Shown here in pieces: positions 1 through 12,540 of a stretch of 64,000 nucleotides of DNA. Origin of the DNA: Sarcomyxa edulis (taxonomy: Eukaryota > Basidiomycota > Agaricomycetes > Agaricales > Mycenaceae); contig QUOL01000008.1 in assembly GCA_009761415.1 (NCBI GenBank), positions 1,178,001 through 1,242,000 of the forward strand, written 5' to 3'. The stretch's first letter is position 1; every line of letters begins with the position of its first letter. The position numbers and the translations under genes are program-made. The notes beneath the pieces were generated by a model. The model was given only the letters and a program-made list of their open reading frames with translations, was not told the origin of the DNA and made no database searches.

Positions 1-2377
1 TTGGCAACTCCATTGGAGCTTGGATCAGTGCTGTGGTGTACATTTCAAAGCGAAAGTGTGTATAGCGTTACACACGGAACAAGGTTGTTGCTAGACATCA
101 AGGTCTCAATTCCCTCTATTCACCTTCTGAATGCACTCAAACTCAAACTCTATCCCTGTCTGCCACGCACAGATACTATCTAGATGCTACTTAGATGTTG
201 TTGTCCGGCGAATCAACCGTGAAGGCGAAACATTTGTCCTACCAAAAAGGGATATTTACTCCGGTTGTTCACCATCGGCGCGACTAAATAATGCCACACT
301 CAGGCATCGCTTTTCGAACGAAGCTCAGCCGCTTGACTTTAATTTGCATCCTCCTTGATTCTGTCTCCACGAATCCAAGTTCCTTCATGCAATATCAGCG
401 TTCCAGCTACATTGTCAGTGCGATACGCTGTAGATTACCGCCACGATGCGATCATATCGAGTGAGTATATTATTGGTACACATATCTCCATTATCCCGGC
501 GTTATTTAGCCATATATTGATATTGATATTTAAAGCAGGTATCTCGATACTTGTGCAAGTCACCGCAGCACCCCCTGGCCCTTGGTGTTGTCTTTCAGAT
601 TCCTATTTACGATTTTTCGACTATTGTTCAGACGCGTTCCTGATGGTTCATTCCTCGATGATCGAATCACCGTCGCTTCACAACTCGCATCGTTGTTCCC
701 TTCGTAACCGGCGCTGCAACAGCACTCTGGCCAGATGTCCGTCTACACAGTACCTGCAGCCCAATGCCAGAGACTATTATCGGAAACTTCTTCCCACCAT
801 GGAGGGCCGCCATCATTCCTTGGAATCACCGCTGGACAATTTTGACCTGATGCTCATTCCAATATACTTATGACTCGTTCCGACTCAGCTTTGTACCTGG
901 CGATCCGACTGCCGTGACGGTACGAACAATAGCGTTGACCATCACCATTGTATCAACGGATCATCAACTCCCGCGATTTCGGACGACGCCCACCTTTATA
1001 ACTCAAAACCATTGTCGCGTCTTCCCTCCCGCGTTCCAAAGAGCTTGCACCGAAATCTTGTCCTGATGCTTAATAATTGAATGAAGCGTTCTCTGGATTA
1101 ACCGTTCCCAGCATCTAGCTTGCTTGATACGACGTCAATCACTGCAACAGCCGCAAGACCTGCAAGAAGACCTCTTCCCCTTCCTTCTTTCATAGAACAT
1201 CCACTCGGATGCTCTCCAGATATTGGCCAAAGCGCGTACGGATAGGCGTTTTTCGCGATAGTATCACTAGCTGTCGACGCAGAGGATATGTGGTAATGGC
1301 CTTGAAAGACCGGCACTGATCGAACCGAAAACAACGCGATCCGAGGAATATTTTTAAACGTTGTTATATACTTAACTCTTCGCAAAGACAGCAAGTATGT
1401 CAGTATATATGTACTGGAATTAGTAGAATGCGGTGTATTCTGGGCAGGCAGGCAGACCATCGCACTTGGCCGGGCCCCATAAGTCCCGAAGATGTATGCC
1501 ACGGATGTCAGTGATTCATTAACGTTCCTGTGTTGATGCAGTATTATTCTACCCGTTCACCCTTCATCCTTCAATGCACTACGCACCAACAGGGCCGGTA
1601 AAACACGATCCACTAAGATCTCATCCAAGATAAATGTCGCGGACGAATCGCGGAGGCAGAAAATCTGAAGATTGTTTCTTAGTAAAGCGGAAAGACCGTC
1701 GTGGTGGCGCATGGCCACGTTCCCTTTGACGCCGACACCATCGTACGCATCTCCAGGCAAGTCAGCCCTCTCATTGGCCCTACATAGATTGGGCGGCTTT
1801 CTCAGATACATTACACAGCAGCCTCGGGACCGACAACGTGGGTGAGAAAGTACTCTTTGTATGACGATCATTGGGCTGACACTCAGAATCAGCCACGCTG
1901 TGCCGCTGTGCGTGCCAGATCATCTATCTGGGCATTTCTTGCAACGCTGAATCCGTGCGAGCTGGATGTTACCGACAAACCGCGATACTTTGAAACGCCA
2001 ATGCAATGTATTCAAGGCAAGCCAAAGCCCATGCGGTTACAGTGACATAAATATTTTTACTCCGGGCGAACTGACAAGTTTCTTTCTAGCGGTTACCAAT
2101 TAATGACAGAGGATCTCTACTGAATCTGTCAGCCCCCTCCCGGAACACTGAGGCTCATATGCACTCTCCATTCGTTCACCTGCAAACTACTTGCACGATG
2201 TTTTCGGAATCTGGGGGTGTGTACGGCACAGATTCTAAGCAATCGCCGTAATGCTTCTTTTCATCTCGTGCATGCCGAAACGGGAGGGCGAAAGTACCAG
2301 GGACGGAGGGAGAAGGTTATTGGGACACCCAAAACGTCAAGATCCCAGATCTCCCCGATCGTCCGTACATTTTGCTG
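1..2377. other. Intergenic region, no gene supported
   Basis: No open frame here shows a recognisable domain or a convincing splice pattern. The best coding-like stretch is on the minus strand at about 1557-1760, which reads smoothly with leucine-rich segments. It has no start context or partner exon that I can defend, so I leave it unannotated. It could be the edge of a decayed gene. Confidence 0.5.
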
Positions 2378-2385
2378 TATAAAAG
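2378..2385 (+). promoter_or_regulatory. TATA box of the sesquiterpene synthase gene
   Basis: TATAAAAG lies about 170 bp upstream of the ATG at 2558. A long C/T-rich tract (about 2409-2545) follows it, a common arrangement around fungal transcription starts. Confidence 0.55.
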
Positions 2386-2557
2386 GTCAGCACTAATCAT
2401 TCTTTGTTTTCCACCCCCTCCTCCTCCTGACTTACTCTTCGTTCCCTTATCTCTCCTTTTCTCTCTTCACTAACCTCCGCCTCCACTCTCTCGTCTCCAC
2501 CTACTAACCGACCGACTACCTCTACTCCACTCTATCTCACAGTGTGATCCGCCCACC

Positions 2558-3700
2558 ATGTCATCCTCCACCGTAGCCCTCCCAAAACCACCCACAAAAA
2601 TAGTAATCCCAGACCTGGTGTCGCATTGCACCTTCAAAGTTCGAGTTAACAGACATCGCAAAGAAGCTTCAGCCCAGTCCAAGAAATGGTTGTTCCGTGG
2701 TGACAACCTCAACGGAAAGAAGCGCGACGCGTACCATGGCTTGAAAGCTGGACTTCTGACCTCGATGTGTTATCCGGATGCTGGTTATCCTCAGCTGAGA
2801 GTGTGTATAGATTTCATGAACTATCTGTTCCACTGTGCGTCGCAGTTCTCTTTCGTCTACTCTATAGAATCTGACTTGCTGAACTCCAGTGGATAACCTC
2901 TCCGATGATATGGACAATCGCGGAACGACCACAACTGCTGATGCCGTCCTTAATTCCCTCTATCATCCTCATACCTTTCGCTCGGCTGCTCGCGTCGGCA
3001 AGATGACCAGAGAGTACGCACCATAGGTTTCTTCTTTCACTCTAGCGAATCTTCTGACGCGATATCCATCTTTCATAGTTACTGGAAGCGTCTCATCCTC
3101 ACTGCATCGCCAGGTGCTCAGCAAAGGTTTATCGAGACCTTCGACTTTTTTTTCCAAGCCGTCGCTCAACAAGCCCTCGATCGCGCGGCCGGTGTCATCC
3201 CAGATCTAGAGTCGTACATTGCTCTTCGTCGAGATACCAGCGGATGCAGACCCTGCTGGGCCCTGATTGAGTACGCCAACAACCTCGACATTCCCGACGA
3301 AGTTATGGAGCACCCTCTCATCCGAGGTCTCGGGGATGCAGCCAACGATCTCGTCACTTGGTCGAACGATATATTTTCGTACAACGTCGAACAATCCAAA
3401 GGCGATACGCACAATATGATCGTGGTCGTCATGAACGAAGAAGGTTTAGACCTCCAATCCGCCGTTGACTTTGTCGGAAATCTATGCAAACAATCGATCG
3501 ACCAGTTCAACGACGATCGAGCCAACCTTCCCTCGTGGGGTCCCAAGATTGATCGAGACGTTGCCGTCTATGTCGATGGACTCGCAAATTGGATTTGCGG
3601 TTCATTGCACTGGTCATTTGAGTCCGAGAGGTACTTTGGCAAGACGGGGAAAGACGTCAAGGCAACTCGCGTCGTCAACTTGCTTCCTCGTCGTGTCTGA
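2558..3700 (+). CDS. Sesquiterpene synthase (trichodiene synthase-like class I terpene cyclase)
   Basis: Three exons, 2558-2834, 2890-3013 and 3079-3700, give about 340 residues, the usual length for basidiomycete sesquiterpene synthases. Splicing the first intron restores the aspartate-rich motif (DNLSDD, near residue 95) that binds Mg2+ and the farnesyl diphosphate group. The second metal-binding (NSE) motif reads NDIFSYNVE in exon 3, and an Arg-Tyr pair (ERYF) lies near the C-terminus as in active family members. The enzyme should ionise and cyclise farnesyl diphosphate in the cytosol. The product cannot be predicted from sequence. The nearest P450 in the window is about 45 kb away, so no tight terpene cluster is visible here. 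Confidence 0.9.
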
Positions 3701-4983
3701 TCTGGTATGTATTTATATGTTCACTTCTATTTCGACGACATCATTGCTTACCTTTCCGTGCAGTCTCCCAGATTACCACCCAAAAAAATATCCATGCTAT
3801 GCGACATAGGAATTCCTCACACACTGTATCATCTTCCCGTCCGTCTCCTCTGCTCTGCTCTCTCCGGCTTATGTGCACCATAACGCTATGAACACTCTCC
3901 TTTTCTTTCGTGTATCATACAATCCCTACATTCTTTGCCTCTCCGTTTCCTTGTATTTACACTGACTTTCCTGTTCATATTTGCTCCCTTCTCCGTCTCT
4001 CCTCTCTCTCGTTCCTCTTCCTCATAGAGACACTCCTCTTCCTCGTAGACACTCTTCGACCTTCGCTCGTTCCTTAACCGAACCATCTCACCCCATTGTC
4101 ATTCCCATTCCCATTCTCGTCTCCTACCTATCTCCACCTACATTATAAAATCACCCTCTGGTCGACATCGCCTTCTGGGTAGAATATTTATCTTACTTTA
4201 TCCCGCTTATTCCTTAGACACACAGTTATACCTACATACATACATTATCGGAGTCTTTTCATTGTAGTAGCGTACTACGTACATAGATACTATACGCTAG
4301 ATAACATGAATACAAGTCGTGCCTTCCTTTATGCATATACATATGTCTTGTGAAAGATCCATCCACAAATAGATCCGCTCGGCAAGGACTCGAGCATGTA
4401 CACGAGGGCTTGACAGTGAGGACGTTACCATGCCCTCAGGTAAAACTTAAGATCTACATACATGCCTGCCTCGTGGACCGTGATGGCGATGTGGGGTAAC
4501 CCCTTCACCTTCCAGCCAGCCGGTATTCAGTATAGCTCATGATGACGACGGTACCATACTTCCGACTAACGTAGGCGGCGCAGAACCAGAACTAGAACCA
4601 GAGATGTTGCATAGTGAGTATGGCGTATGGCACTCGAATATATTGGACCATTGCATGGTCTGCTACATGCCTGGCGATGTATAATAATCTACCCAGCAAG
4701 CTATTCTCATCTAGAATCAGGATCAGATAGGAACGAAACAACTCGAATTCTCATAGCCTGACCGTACCGTCCGTACCGTTCTGATATCCATAACGAGTCC
4801 ATTCGGGTCATAGAAGCTAAGGGACTGGTACTGCGATCCAAGTCAACGAACACGAACTTCATCGCCAGCAAGAACCTCCAAGAACCTAAAAAACAGCAAC
4901 ACTCGATCTCGAAGTATCCGTTCGACAAGAAGAAGCGAGGAAGAGGTGGCCGTAGGTGGTAAGAGGTGCGTAGGGCAAAAAGC
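3701..4983. other. Intergenic region between convergent genes
   Basis: The 3' flanks of the terpene synthase (plus) and the zinc-finger-like gene (minus). The sequence is C/T-rich with several TAC/ATAC runs around 4200-4320, and no supported coding region was seen. Confidence 0.5.
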
Positions 4984-6864
4984 CTAACATTCCGGGAGCG
5001 CTCTCAACATAGCATCAAACTCAAACAACGGATCCAAGAGGGTTATGGGACCAGTCATAATAGGATCGCGGGAGCTGGCGTTCGGATTCGGATTCGGACT
5101 GCGAGACAAGATAGGATTGTGCAACCACTGAATTTGGACTTGAACTTGAGGACGGAAAGGTGGCGGTGGCGTTGGCGTACGTGGTCTTCTGCGATGTTTC
5201 TGTTTCGGTAGTGGCTCATCATCATCATCATCATGAATATGACTGTCGTGGGAGTGCTGTCGTACGAGTCCGAGAGTGTCAGGATATGTACTGGTCTTTG
5301 ATCCCGATGATGGTTCGAGGCTATCCAGCTGAGCGGGCTGTTTCTAGGTCAAAAAAGAGTCAGCACCGTTCGTTAATAATATCTGGTGGGTGGGCCCACT
5401 GGCACGAGGGTTCCGATTTTAAACAATGAGAATGAGACGAGAATCACTCACCTGGGTACCGTCAGTCTCACGGTCGAATAGCAACAGTGACGAAGCAGCA
5501 TCAGGAGGGCGTGGTGTGTTATTGCTATTGCTATTGTGCGGAACTGAATCCGAAATTTGACTTGAAGGAAGCCCAGACCAAGAGTACTGATATGCGGAGA
5601 ATTGGGGTTCGAGTTGTGTACATGCCCATGGAGGGTGCGAGTCTATGCTAGTACCAGTCGAGTCATCCAAATTGTGAGAACAGAAGATACTAGAGTTGGC
5701 CGTCGTGCGAGTGTGAGTGCGAGCAGTGGAGAGTTCTGAATCGTCTGAGCCAATCTCTTTATTCGGGGTAATGTCGATGTCAATGTCAGAGGGTTCGGCA
5801 CGATCCGAGAGGGCGATGGGAGGAGGCGACGGGGAGTGCATGGGATCGGGAACGTGGATTACTAGCGATAGATTGGTAGGTGCTTGATAATCATAATTAT
5901 AATTATAATTATAAGAGTGTATTGTGTCGCACTAGAATGGAAAGCATGTAAGTATAAGTGACAGTCATAGTGGCGATGACAGAACATAAACGGAAACTCG
6001 GTCGGATGTTCGTTCCTTGAGCGCAAGTATAGACCAAGCCACATATATGCTGTCAGTGCGAGGCATGGATGCATAAGCAGAGGAAATAGTGGTATGTACT
6101 CGTATTCTCACGAAAGACGGATGCGCAGGGACAGGTTCTCAACAGAAGACAGAGAACAGCAGGATGAACGGGAGGAACGATCACGCACTTTTTGTCCAGA
6201 CGAGGTCTTGCTGTTTTGGCCGTTCATGACCCAAGATGGGATGTTCATTAGTCTCCGTCGCTTCACTCCGGTAATCTGACGTTCTGGACTATGTGCATCT
6301 GCGGGGACGGAATTCAAAATCACGTCAGTGAAGAAAAACACCCCCATTCCCAACTACTGCATATATCCTCCCAAGAAGTATGAAAGTTATGACGCGAACA
6401 GGCAAAGTCAAAATGAACGCACTCATGGTTCCTGAATCATGATACTGCGGGTCATGAATATGCGCTGAGCAGATCGGATTGGATCTGCGGTGAACTTCAA
6501 GGTCGTCCTGGTGGCGAAACGTGCCCAAACACGCCTTACACGCGTGTATCTCATCTTTGGCCTTCCGGGCCGCCTTGTTGGGTTTGACAGGAGCCGAGAA
6601 CAATAGTGCTGCTGGGAGTGTAGAAGTTGTTGAAAGTTGGTGCGTAGAATTAGACGTGGATGCTACGTCTGAAAGAGACAGTTTAAGGGCAGCAGGACAC
6701 GTGGTGACATTGGATGTGGGGAAGTCATCAAGCGTAGAACGAGAGTGGTACGAGTCCGTAATCATATCGTCAGGATAATGGCGAGATGGAGGCCGCAAAG
6801 ATATTTCTGTGGGTCGAAAATCCTGAATTGTATGCGGAAAATGAGGAGCGATAAGACGGGACAT
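4984..6864 (-). CDS. Hypothetical protein with one degenerate C2H2-like zinc finger
   Basis: I do not recognise the family. Four exons, complement of 6423-6864, 6189-6298, 5452-5931 and 4984-5343, join in frame through good GT-AG sites to give about 463 residues. Near residue 125 a finger-like motif reads CKACLGTFRHQDDLEVH followed by RRSNPIC, so the fourth ligand would be Cys or a following His. The rest is low-complexity: Ser/Thr/Pro-rich N-terminus, a Tyr/Asn run encoded by TAT/AAT repeats at the start of exon 3, an Asp run (CAT repeat at 5217-5235), then basic and proline-rich segments. A nuclear DNA-binding or scaffold role is possible but only inferred. The start is chosen for its context; an in-frame ATG at 7008 would add 48 residues. 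Confidence 0.6.
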
Positions 6865-7744
6865 CCTGGGAATTTTCGGCTGGAGGCGAATAGGACAGAA
6901 TGCAGAATGAAAACTTAGACGCGGATGGCGCTTTTCTGCGGTACAATGAGAGCTGCAAGGAAACGCGAGGTCGAGTTGGCGACTTTGTGTGAGAATTTCT
7001 CTACACAAAGAGTCCGAATCGCGAGTCAGTCAAAGGACGCGTTTATACGTACTCGTCTCCGTGTTTTGATACGCCAAGGACCAGAACTCGACCCACGCGT
7101 AGAGATATGAGACGATTCAAGCGGGATTCCCGCTACTTTAGTAGTGGGTCTTGGGGGGCGAGCTCTCAAAAACGCCTATTTTCGTTTTGGCTGGTAAAAA
7201 GTGAGATTGAAACATGAACTAAACAATGACGTCGTATCCGCCCTCGTGCTGACTAATCTTGGTGACCTCCTGCCAACCCTCTGCCATGTCCGAGCAATTC
7301 AACGTATGTTCGTATTCTGTTACCTTTGGATCCAACCGCTCTTGTTTCTCGACGTACGTTCTCTTGAAGCTTCGCATTTTCTCCCTCCTTCTGAGTGGTC
7401 TGTATCGATTCCGGTGCCCGTAGAAAAGGGGTTTCGACATCAAGGTCACACACACAAACGCGAGGTAGCGGGCTTTGCCGCGCACGCGGCTTTTCCTCAG
7501 TTATCTGCCAGCGAGGAGATGAAGACGCGTCGTGCGACGTGCGACTCCTTGGCGGGCAGGGTCACGAGAGTGTGACCGTAACTCCGAGTCTCATTCATTT
7601 CGAGAGATTTCTTGGAGATTTCAAGAATCAAGATGGTAGACTCTCATCAGAGTCATCACTCCTCGGCAAGGCAATAGGAAGCTTATCTGCTGTACTATCA
7701 GTCCTCGTCTACTCGCAGCTCTCACTTGGCAAAAGAAAGTCACC
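6865..7744. other. Intergenic region between divergent genes
   Basis: Shared upstream region of the zinc-finger-like gene (minus) and the SRPK-like kinase (plus). A short CG-rich inverted pattern (GCGGGATTCCCGC) lies near 7120. No coding region is supported. Confidence 0.45.
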
Positions 7745-9281
7745 ATGCCAGCACATAGAGGTCAACTGGACAGATCGGGGCGACTCGGACGAGGACGAGG
7801 GCGAGGCCGCGCTGGGCTTCAGATTGACCAGAATGAGCGGGCGAATCGGCTGGAGCAGCTCATGAAACCAGAAAATCAGTGGAGGCTACTATATCTACAG
7901 GATGGATTGGGTGCAGAAGACGAATTAGAAAAGCTCAGCGGATATCGACCTGGCGGCTATCATCTTGTCCACCTTCATGATACCCTCAATGAAGGCAGGT
8001 ATCGAGTCGTCCATAAGCTCGGATATGGTGGATTCTCAACAGTCTGGCTTTGCCGCGATACTCAGGCGGACGGTGCAACTTACGTCGCCGTCAAGATTTT
8101 AGTAGCTAGCGAATCTGACACGGTATGTCGCGAACTCCTTGCGAACAAACTTGAAGCAGAGGGCATCGAAAGGGAACCTGGTGGAGAGCATATTTGCTTG
8201 CCGTTACATCAGTTCGACACGCATGGCCCGAACGGCAGGCATATCTGTCTCGTTTACCCCGTTCTAGGTCCCAGTATCGATAGTCTGGCAAATAGAGGAC
8301 AAGACGAGGAAGACGACGAGGAAGACGGAGATGACGATGGAGATGACGACGAAAGCGACGGACAGTTTACGGTTTCAACCATCAGGAATGTCTCTAGACA
8401 AGCCGTTCTGGCATTGTCTGCACTCCACGAGCGTGGCATTTGCCATGGAGGTAAGCCATCGGCCAATCTCTTTCCCCTACCGTCTACTGATCCCACCAGA
8501 TTTGCGCCCGAAAAACATACTGCTGGGACTTCAAGATATCAATGGCTCGAGCGAGGCCGAGGTGTTAGAAATGCTCGGCGAACCAGAAATCGCCGCTATT
8601 GGTGTCAGCAATCTCTTACCGTCCACCACAGTCCTGCCCCACGTACCTAGATATCTGGTATATCCAATTGATTACGACGGTGTAGACGCATCCATGTTCT
8701 CTGCGCATGCATATGTTACCGATTTCGGCCAAGCGTTTGACGTATCACAAGAGCCTCTCCCTACGAGTTCCGGCATCCCTGTCGACTATCGTGCGCCGGA
8801 GATGGTTTTGAACCAGATTGCCGGCACCGAAATGGACTTGTGGTCTCTTGGGTGTACTCTCTTTGAGATCCGCACCGGACAAAAACTGTTCAGCGCGTTC
8901 CAACTCTTGGGTTTGGACGAGATGGAGTACATGTTGGAGATTGCGTCGCTCCTAGGAAAGCCACCAACGACAGCGTCCTCTTGGCTATTACCTTGGGAGA
9001 GGAAATTGCGCGCTCAGAGGTCTGCTTCGAAAGGCGAATTTAGGGAGGGCATCGAATTGGAGACTCCAGATTCAGAGGTTTCGCGTCTCAAATCGATAAG
9101 GGAACGACTTGAAGCGACCCAGCATCATCCAGACAAGAACGGACCTCTTGGAGTGCACCTAGCTTTCTCCGAGAATGAAGTTCAGACGCTTTCTGACCTT
9201 CTGGAGAAGTTGTTAAGGTGGGATCCGGAACAGCGCATCGTCGCTCGAGATGTATTGGAGCATGATTGGTTCAAAATGTAG
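7745..9281 (+). CDS. SRPK-like serine/threonine protein kinase
   Basis: Two exons, 7745-8450 and 8500-9281, give about 495 residues; the ATG has good context (GTCACCATG). The spliced kinase has the glycine loop KLGYGGFSTVW, the VAVK lysine, a catalytic loop in which HRD is replaced by HGDLRPKN (restored only by splicing), the metal-binding TDFGQA and the APE motif in YRAPEM. The N-terminal GGYHLVHL and the split kinase layout match SR-protein kinases, which phosphorylate Arg/Ser-rich splicing factors. An acidic Asp/Glu insert of about 20 residues lies between the lobes where SRPKs carry a spacer. Fungi often have many divergent SRPK-like kinases, so the substrate is uncertain. An SR protein (40650-43178) is a plausible type of target only. 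Confidence 0.85.
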
Positions 9282-10222
9282 CCTGTACTGAAACAGTCTT
9301 ATAACATCAGAAGAAAAGGTATCGGTCGAAGGCGTTATTCGCTTCCTCGACGAGATATACTTCTATCTCAAGATCCGGAGCACTCAGTCAAGCTCATCTT
9401 CATTCTTGCCAGTGTAAACTAATCATGCATATGGTCCTTTCGTCTCGGGTCTTGCAGTTTCATTTCCCTTGCGAGTCCGGAACACGATCCCCATAAAGGG
9501 TAATGGTCAAGCATATCTCATGGGGATTTGTTCAGAACCATAACCTGTCCCAAAAAAGCATGTTGCAGGTCCGTCCACTTGTTCTGTTCAAGTTCGTCCT
9601 AATCTCATAAATTAGATCAGATATCTCTGCGACGTTCACGACCTCGCAAAGCTTCTTCCTAAGCGGGCCTCCTGAGAACCATGGCTAGTCGGTTCACCCT
9701 CAGTTCGAATGGGGTGCCTTAGTGGCCAGTTTTAGGGCTGCTTGGTTTTTTCATCGTGCCTCTCAGGTAGTTTGAGGGTCTGCGTGCGCGGCAGACGCAG
9801 TGGAAAACGTCGGACTCACCATTAGGGGATTACAGAGTAGCGAATTTAGGCCATTTTAGACCTAATTTCAGATATCGAGTTCGTCTCTTGAGCGTAAATC
9901 GATGCAACACAAGTTTTCATTTTGCTCCCGGCAGTCACGGCACGAAACGGCGGTCCTTAAACTTTTGTCACGGACATGTCGAGCCGTCGTCTTCGACACG
10001 TATGCATGCACACGAGAGATTGAATGGTCATAGAATATATATTGTATCGACAATACATTGAGCATCTAGATCGCGAAGTACGATTGATGCAAAATCAAGC
10101 TGAACCTCGAACTTGAGAGAGCAACGCCACACTCGCCTGACAAGATAACTCGCGGGACGGCTTAATAGTAGATAGATCCACTCACGACATCAGAACTAGA
10201 TCGCACTCTGAGGTACTGGAGG
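9282..10222. other. Intergenic region, nothing recognised
   Basis: The kinase 3' flank followed by mixed non-coding sequence. A stretch around 9680-9710 resembles a tRNA B-box, but no A-box or cloverleaf fits. Confidence 0.45.
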
Positions 10223-10345
10223 AAAGCATCTCGCGAAGAGAGCAAGGATTTCCAAACAATTGGGCACAGCACCCAGAGATAGCCGAAGGAGGAGGAGACG
10301 GATACACGTTTGAAGAACGCGCGCCACAGACCAGTCTGGAATGGT
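10223..10345. repeat. Diverged dispersed repeat, copy 1
   Basis: About 120 bp that align with 32891-33003: both carry GCATCTCGCGAAGAGAGC, TTTCCAAA and CACCCAGAG in the same order and spacing, ending in a shared CGCGCGCCACA. On the minus strand the conserved parts read as hydrophobic coding-like sequence, so both may be remnants of one gene family or transposon. Confidence 0.55.
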
Positions 10346-10860
10346 TACCAACTCTAAGCTCACACGAATGTCAGTCGTCTCGACGTCGTCTAGGACATCG
10401 TGCAGAAGGAATGTATCCTACTAGTACTAGCTTCGAGAGAAATCAGAGGATTGCACACAAAATAAAATACATATACAGATGTGGCGTAATGATAGATGGA
10501 ACAGAACGGTGAGGATGATAGGGAAGTGACAGTGTGGACGAAATGCGAATGAGGGAGGGGGTATGTTTGAATGGAATGTGGTATAGGTTGAAGAGGGATA
10601 TGGATATGCGCATTATGGACGGACAGGTATAATAACGTATGCGCATTATGGGACCAAATAAGGATAGAAATGAGACGGACTGAACGAGTGAAATGAGAAG
10701 GCGTTGATAGGTCCTTGAGTGCGGGTGCAGGTGTGAATGATGGATGATGGATGAGAGGGGGGGGGCGTATGTGACGAGTCCAAGAAATCCACGAAAGAAA
10801 GGTCAATAGTGAAATAAAAATAAAGGAAGCTCGAGGAAAAGAAGAGAACCCCAACTTAAC

Positions 10861-12540
10861 CTAAATGGTGAGGCCTCGAACGAAACGACCACGCATAGAT
10901 GGAAGGGAACGAGTGAGGAATACCGGTGTCGTTGTTTCATCACGTTCGACGTCCTCCACACAGGCGTCCCATTCTTGCTCTTCCCAGCTCTCATATGCCT
11001 CCTCCGAGTCGTCCTCCTCTTCCTCCTCATCTTCGATATAGAATGTCGATGCGGCGGGGTGGGGTATGTCCATTTCCGTATATCCTTTGGCCCTCTCGCG
11101 ATCCAGACGGACAAGCTCAACCAGGAGCTGCCACCGTTTATACCAGCTCGTCTCCCAGGGCGGGCGACTGCTAGCGTCATCTTTTACATACAGCTTGGAT
11201 GTCGACGAGAGCTTGGGAAGAACCTGAGGTGCAGCTGGCATCGATACGTCCCCAGGATCTCTTAGGTCTACCTCTACCATATCCGTCTCCATAGTCAAAT
11301 CACAATCCCCACCCACATCCACATCCACAAGCGTCACGTCCGACTCATTCGTAGATCTCGATGTTGCCATCCGCATAGATTTTCCATTTTCACTCGTAGC
11401 CTTGCTCGTCGGATCCGGACCAGCGAACCTCATCTTCTCGTACTCGACACCAACACCTACGTCAAACATCCATATCGTCTTCGCAAGCGTCCACACACCA
11501 ACGCCTAATCCAGCGAAGAACCGATCAATATGGGCGCAGTATGGATCTCGCAACGCGGATAGATCGCCGAGACGAGGATGCATCGTTAGTGGTAACACTA
11601 ATGGGGGCGAAAGCGGTGGTTCTGTAGGCGATGTCGAAGTGTGGGCCGCTGTCGGTAAAGAACGGTGTGGTGGCGACGGAGGAGTGATCCCGCCATATGC
11701 GTTGGCTTCGTCTTCCTCATCCTCTGTAGGCACTCGGTGCAGTCGATCTCCGGCTTCGGCACTCAGACGTGCATATTCCTCGGCCCATTCTTCCTCCCGA
11801 ACAGCCCAGAACCATTTGAGGTGCAGTAGTGCATGTCGGGAGAGTCCGTGATGTGTGTAATCGTGCCTGGCAGGATGTATGGTAGGAACAAAACTGCAGC
11901 CGTACTTTTGACGAGGTGAGAGAGGGGAGGGGAGTGCACAAAATTGGCGAGAAGGGCGTGGGGGTGCTGGTGCTGTGGGCGGAGTTACTGGCGTAGACGT
12001 TGGTACGAGCACAGGAATAGGAAGATGTAAAGCGGGGGACGATATGATGGGGAATGGAGTTGATGGACGAGGCGGTGGTGGGAACAACATTAGATCAGAG
12101 GCTGAATCGCAATCGACGTCTTCCGACAGAGATCCATCGGAATGTTCGTCGTCGTCAGATGAGCTCGTTCCGTTCTCATCGAGGTCAACGTCCTCGAAAT
12201 CATCCATCTTCGAGGTCGAGACAGATACATCAGCGTCAGTAGACAACGAAGATATTCCGATTCTTTGGAACAGACTGCGAGTCCATTTTAGCGTAACTGA
12301 ACGCGAGCGGGGGAGGTTTGTGAGACTTGGGTCTTCCGCAGGATCTTTTTCGTCGTCTTCGTCGTCTTCATTGTTGAATCCCAATCGGCTAGTTGGGCGT
12401 GCAGGGATTTCGAATGGGGGATCACAATCACGATCGACGATGTCAGAATCAGTCGAGTTGGAATCTGTGTCCGTCCAGTTATCGCCATCCGCATCGCTGT
12501 GAAGAAGAGAAGGTAAAGAAAGTGAAGACGAGTTGTTCAT
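10861..12540 (-). CDS. Hypothetical acidic single-exon protein, 559 residues
   Basis: A single uninterrupted frame of 559 residues, unusual here because most neighbours have introns. I do not recognise a domain. The N-terminal third is rich in Asp, Ser and Glu, followed by a proline-rich block near residues 150-195. A more conserved-looking core (about residues 215-255, HHGLSRHALLHLKWFW then an REEEW helix) and a later Trp/Tyr-rich part (about residues 465-490, ETSWYKRWQLLVELVRLD) could be folded. An acidic run precedes the C-terminus. No signal peptide is evident; one hydrophobic stretch (GLGVGVWTLAKTIWMF) might be a buried helix. The open frame, Kozak-type start and balanced codon use argue that it is real. 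Confidence 0.7.
   Translation of the reverse strand: MNNSSSLSLPSLLHSDADGDNWTDTDSNSTDSDIVDRDCDPPFEIPARPTSRLGFNNEDDEDDEKDPAEDPSLTNLPRSRSVTLKWTRSLFQRIGISSLSTDADVSVSTSKMDDFEDVDLDENGTSSSDDDEHSDGSLSEDVDCDSASDLMLFPPPPRPSTPFPIISSPALHLPIPVLVPTSTPVTPPTAPAPPRPSRQFCALPSPLSPRQKYGCSFVPTIHPARHDYTHHGLSRHALLHLKWFWAVREEEWAEEYARLSAEAGDRLHRVPTEDEEDEANAYGGITPPSPPHRSLPTAAHTSTSPTEPPLSPPLVLPLTMHPRLGDLSALRDPYCAHIDRFFAGLGVGVWTLAKTIWMFDVGVGVEYEKMRFAGPDPTSKATSENGKSMRMATSRSTNESDVTLVDVDVGGDCDLTMETDMVEVDLRDPGDVSMPAAPQVLPKLSSTSKLYVKDDASSRPPWETSWYKRWQLLVELVRLDRERAKGYTEMDIPHPAASTFYIEDEEEEEDDSEEAYESWEEQEWDACVEDVERDETTTPVFLTRSLPSMRGRFVRGLTI

Noticed and set aside
355..873. A 172-residue plus-strand frame
   Set aside because: No family pattern, ordinary length for chance, and interrupted by splice-like words without a consistent gene model.
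2470..2932. Minus-strand frames over the terpene synthase start
   Set aside because: They lie antisense to a well-supported spliced gene.
9680..9720. Possible tRNA (GTTCGAAT B-box-like word)
   Set aside because: No matching A-box or acceptor and anticodon stems could be drawn.
10390..10854. Minus-strand 154-residue frame downstream of the acidic gene
   Set aside because: Low-complexity Ile/His/Pro/Ser reading of a purine-rich 3' flank; no domain or start signal.
11402..12502. Plus-strand frames within the acidic hypothetical gene
   Set aside because: They are shadows of the Asp/Ser/Pro codons on the minus strand and lack start context or domains.
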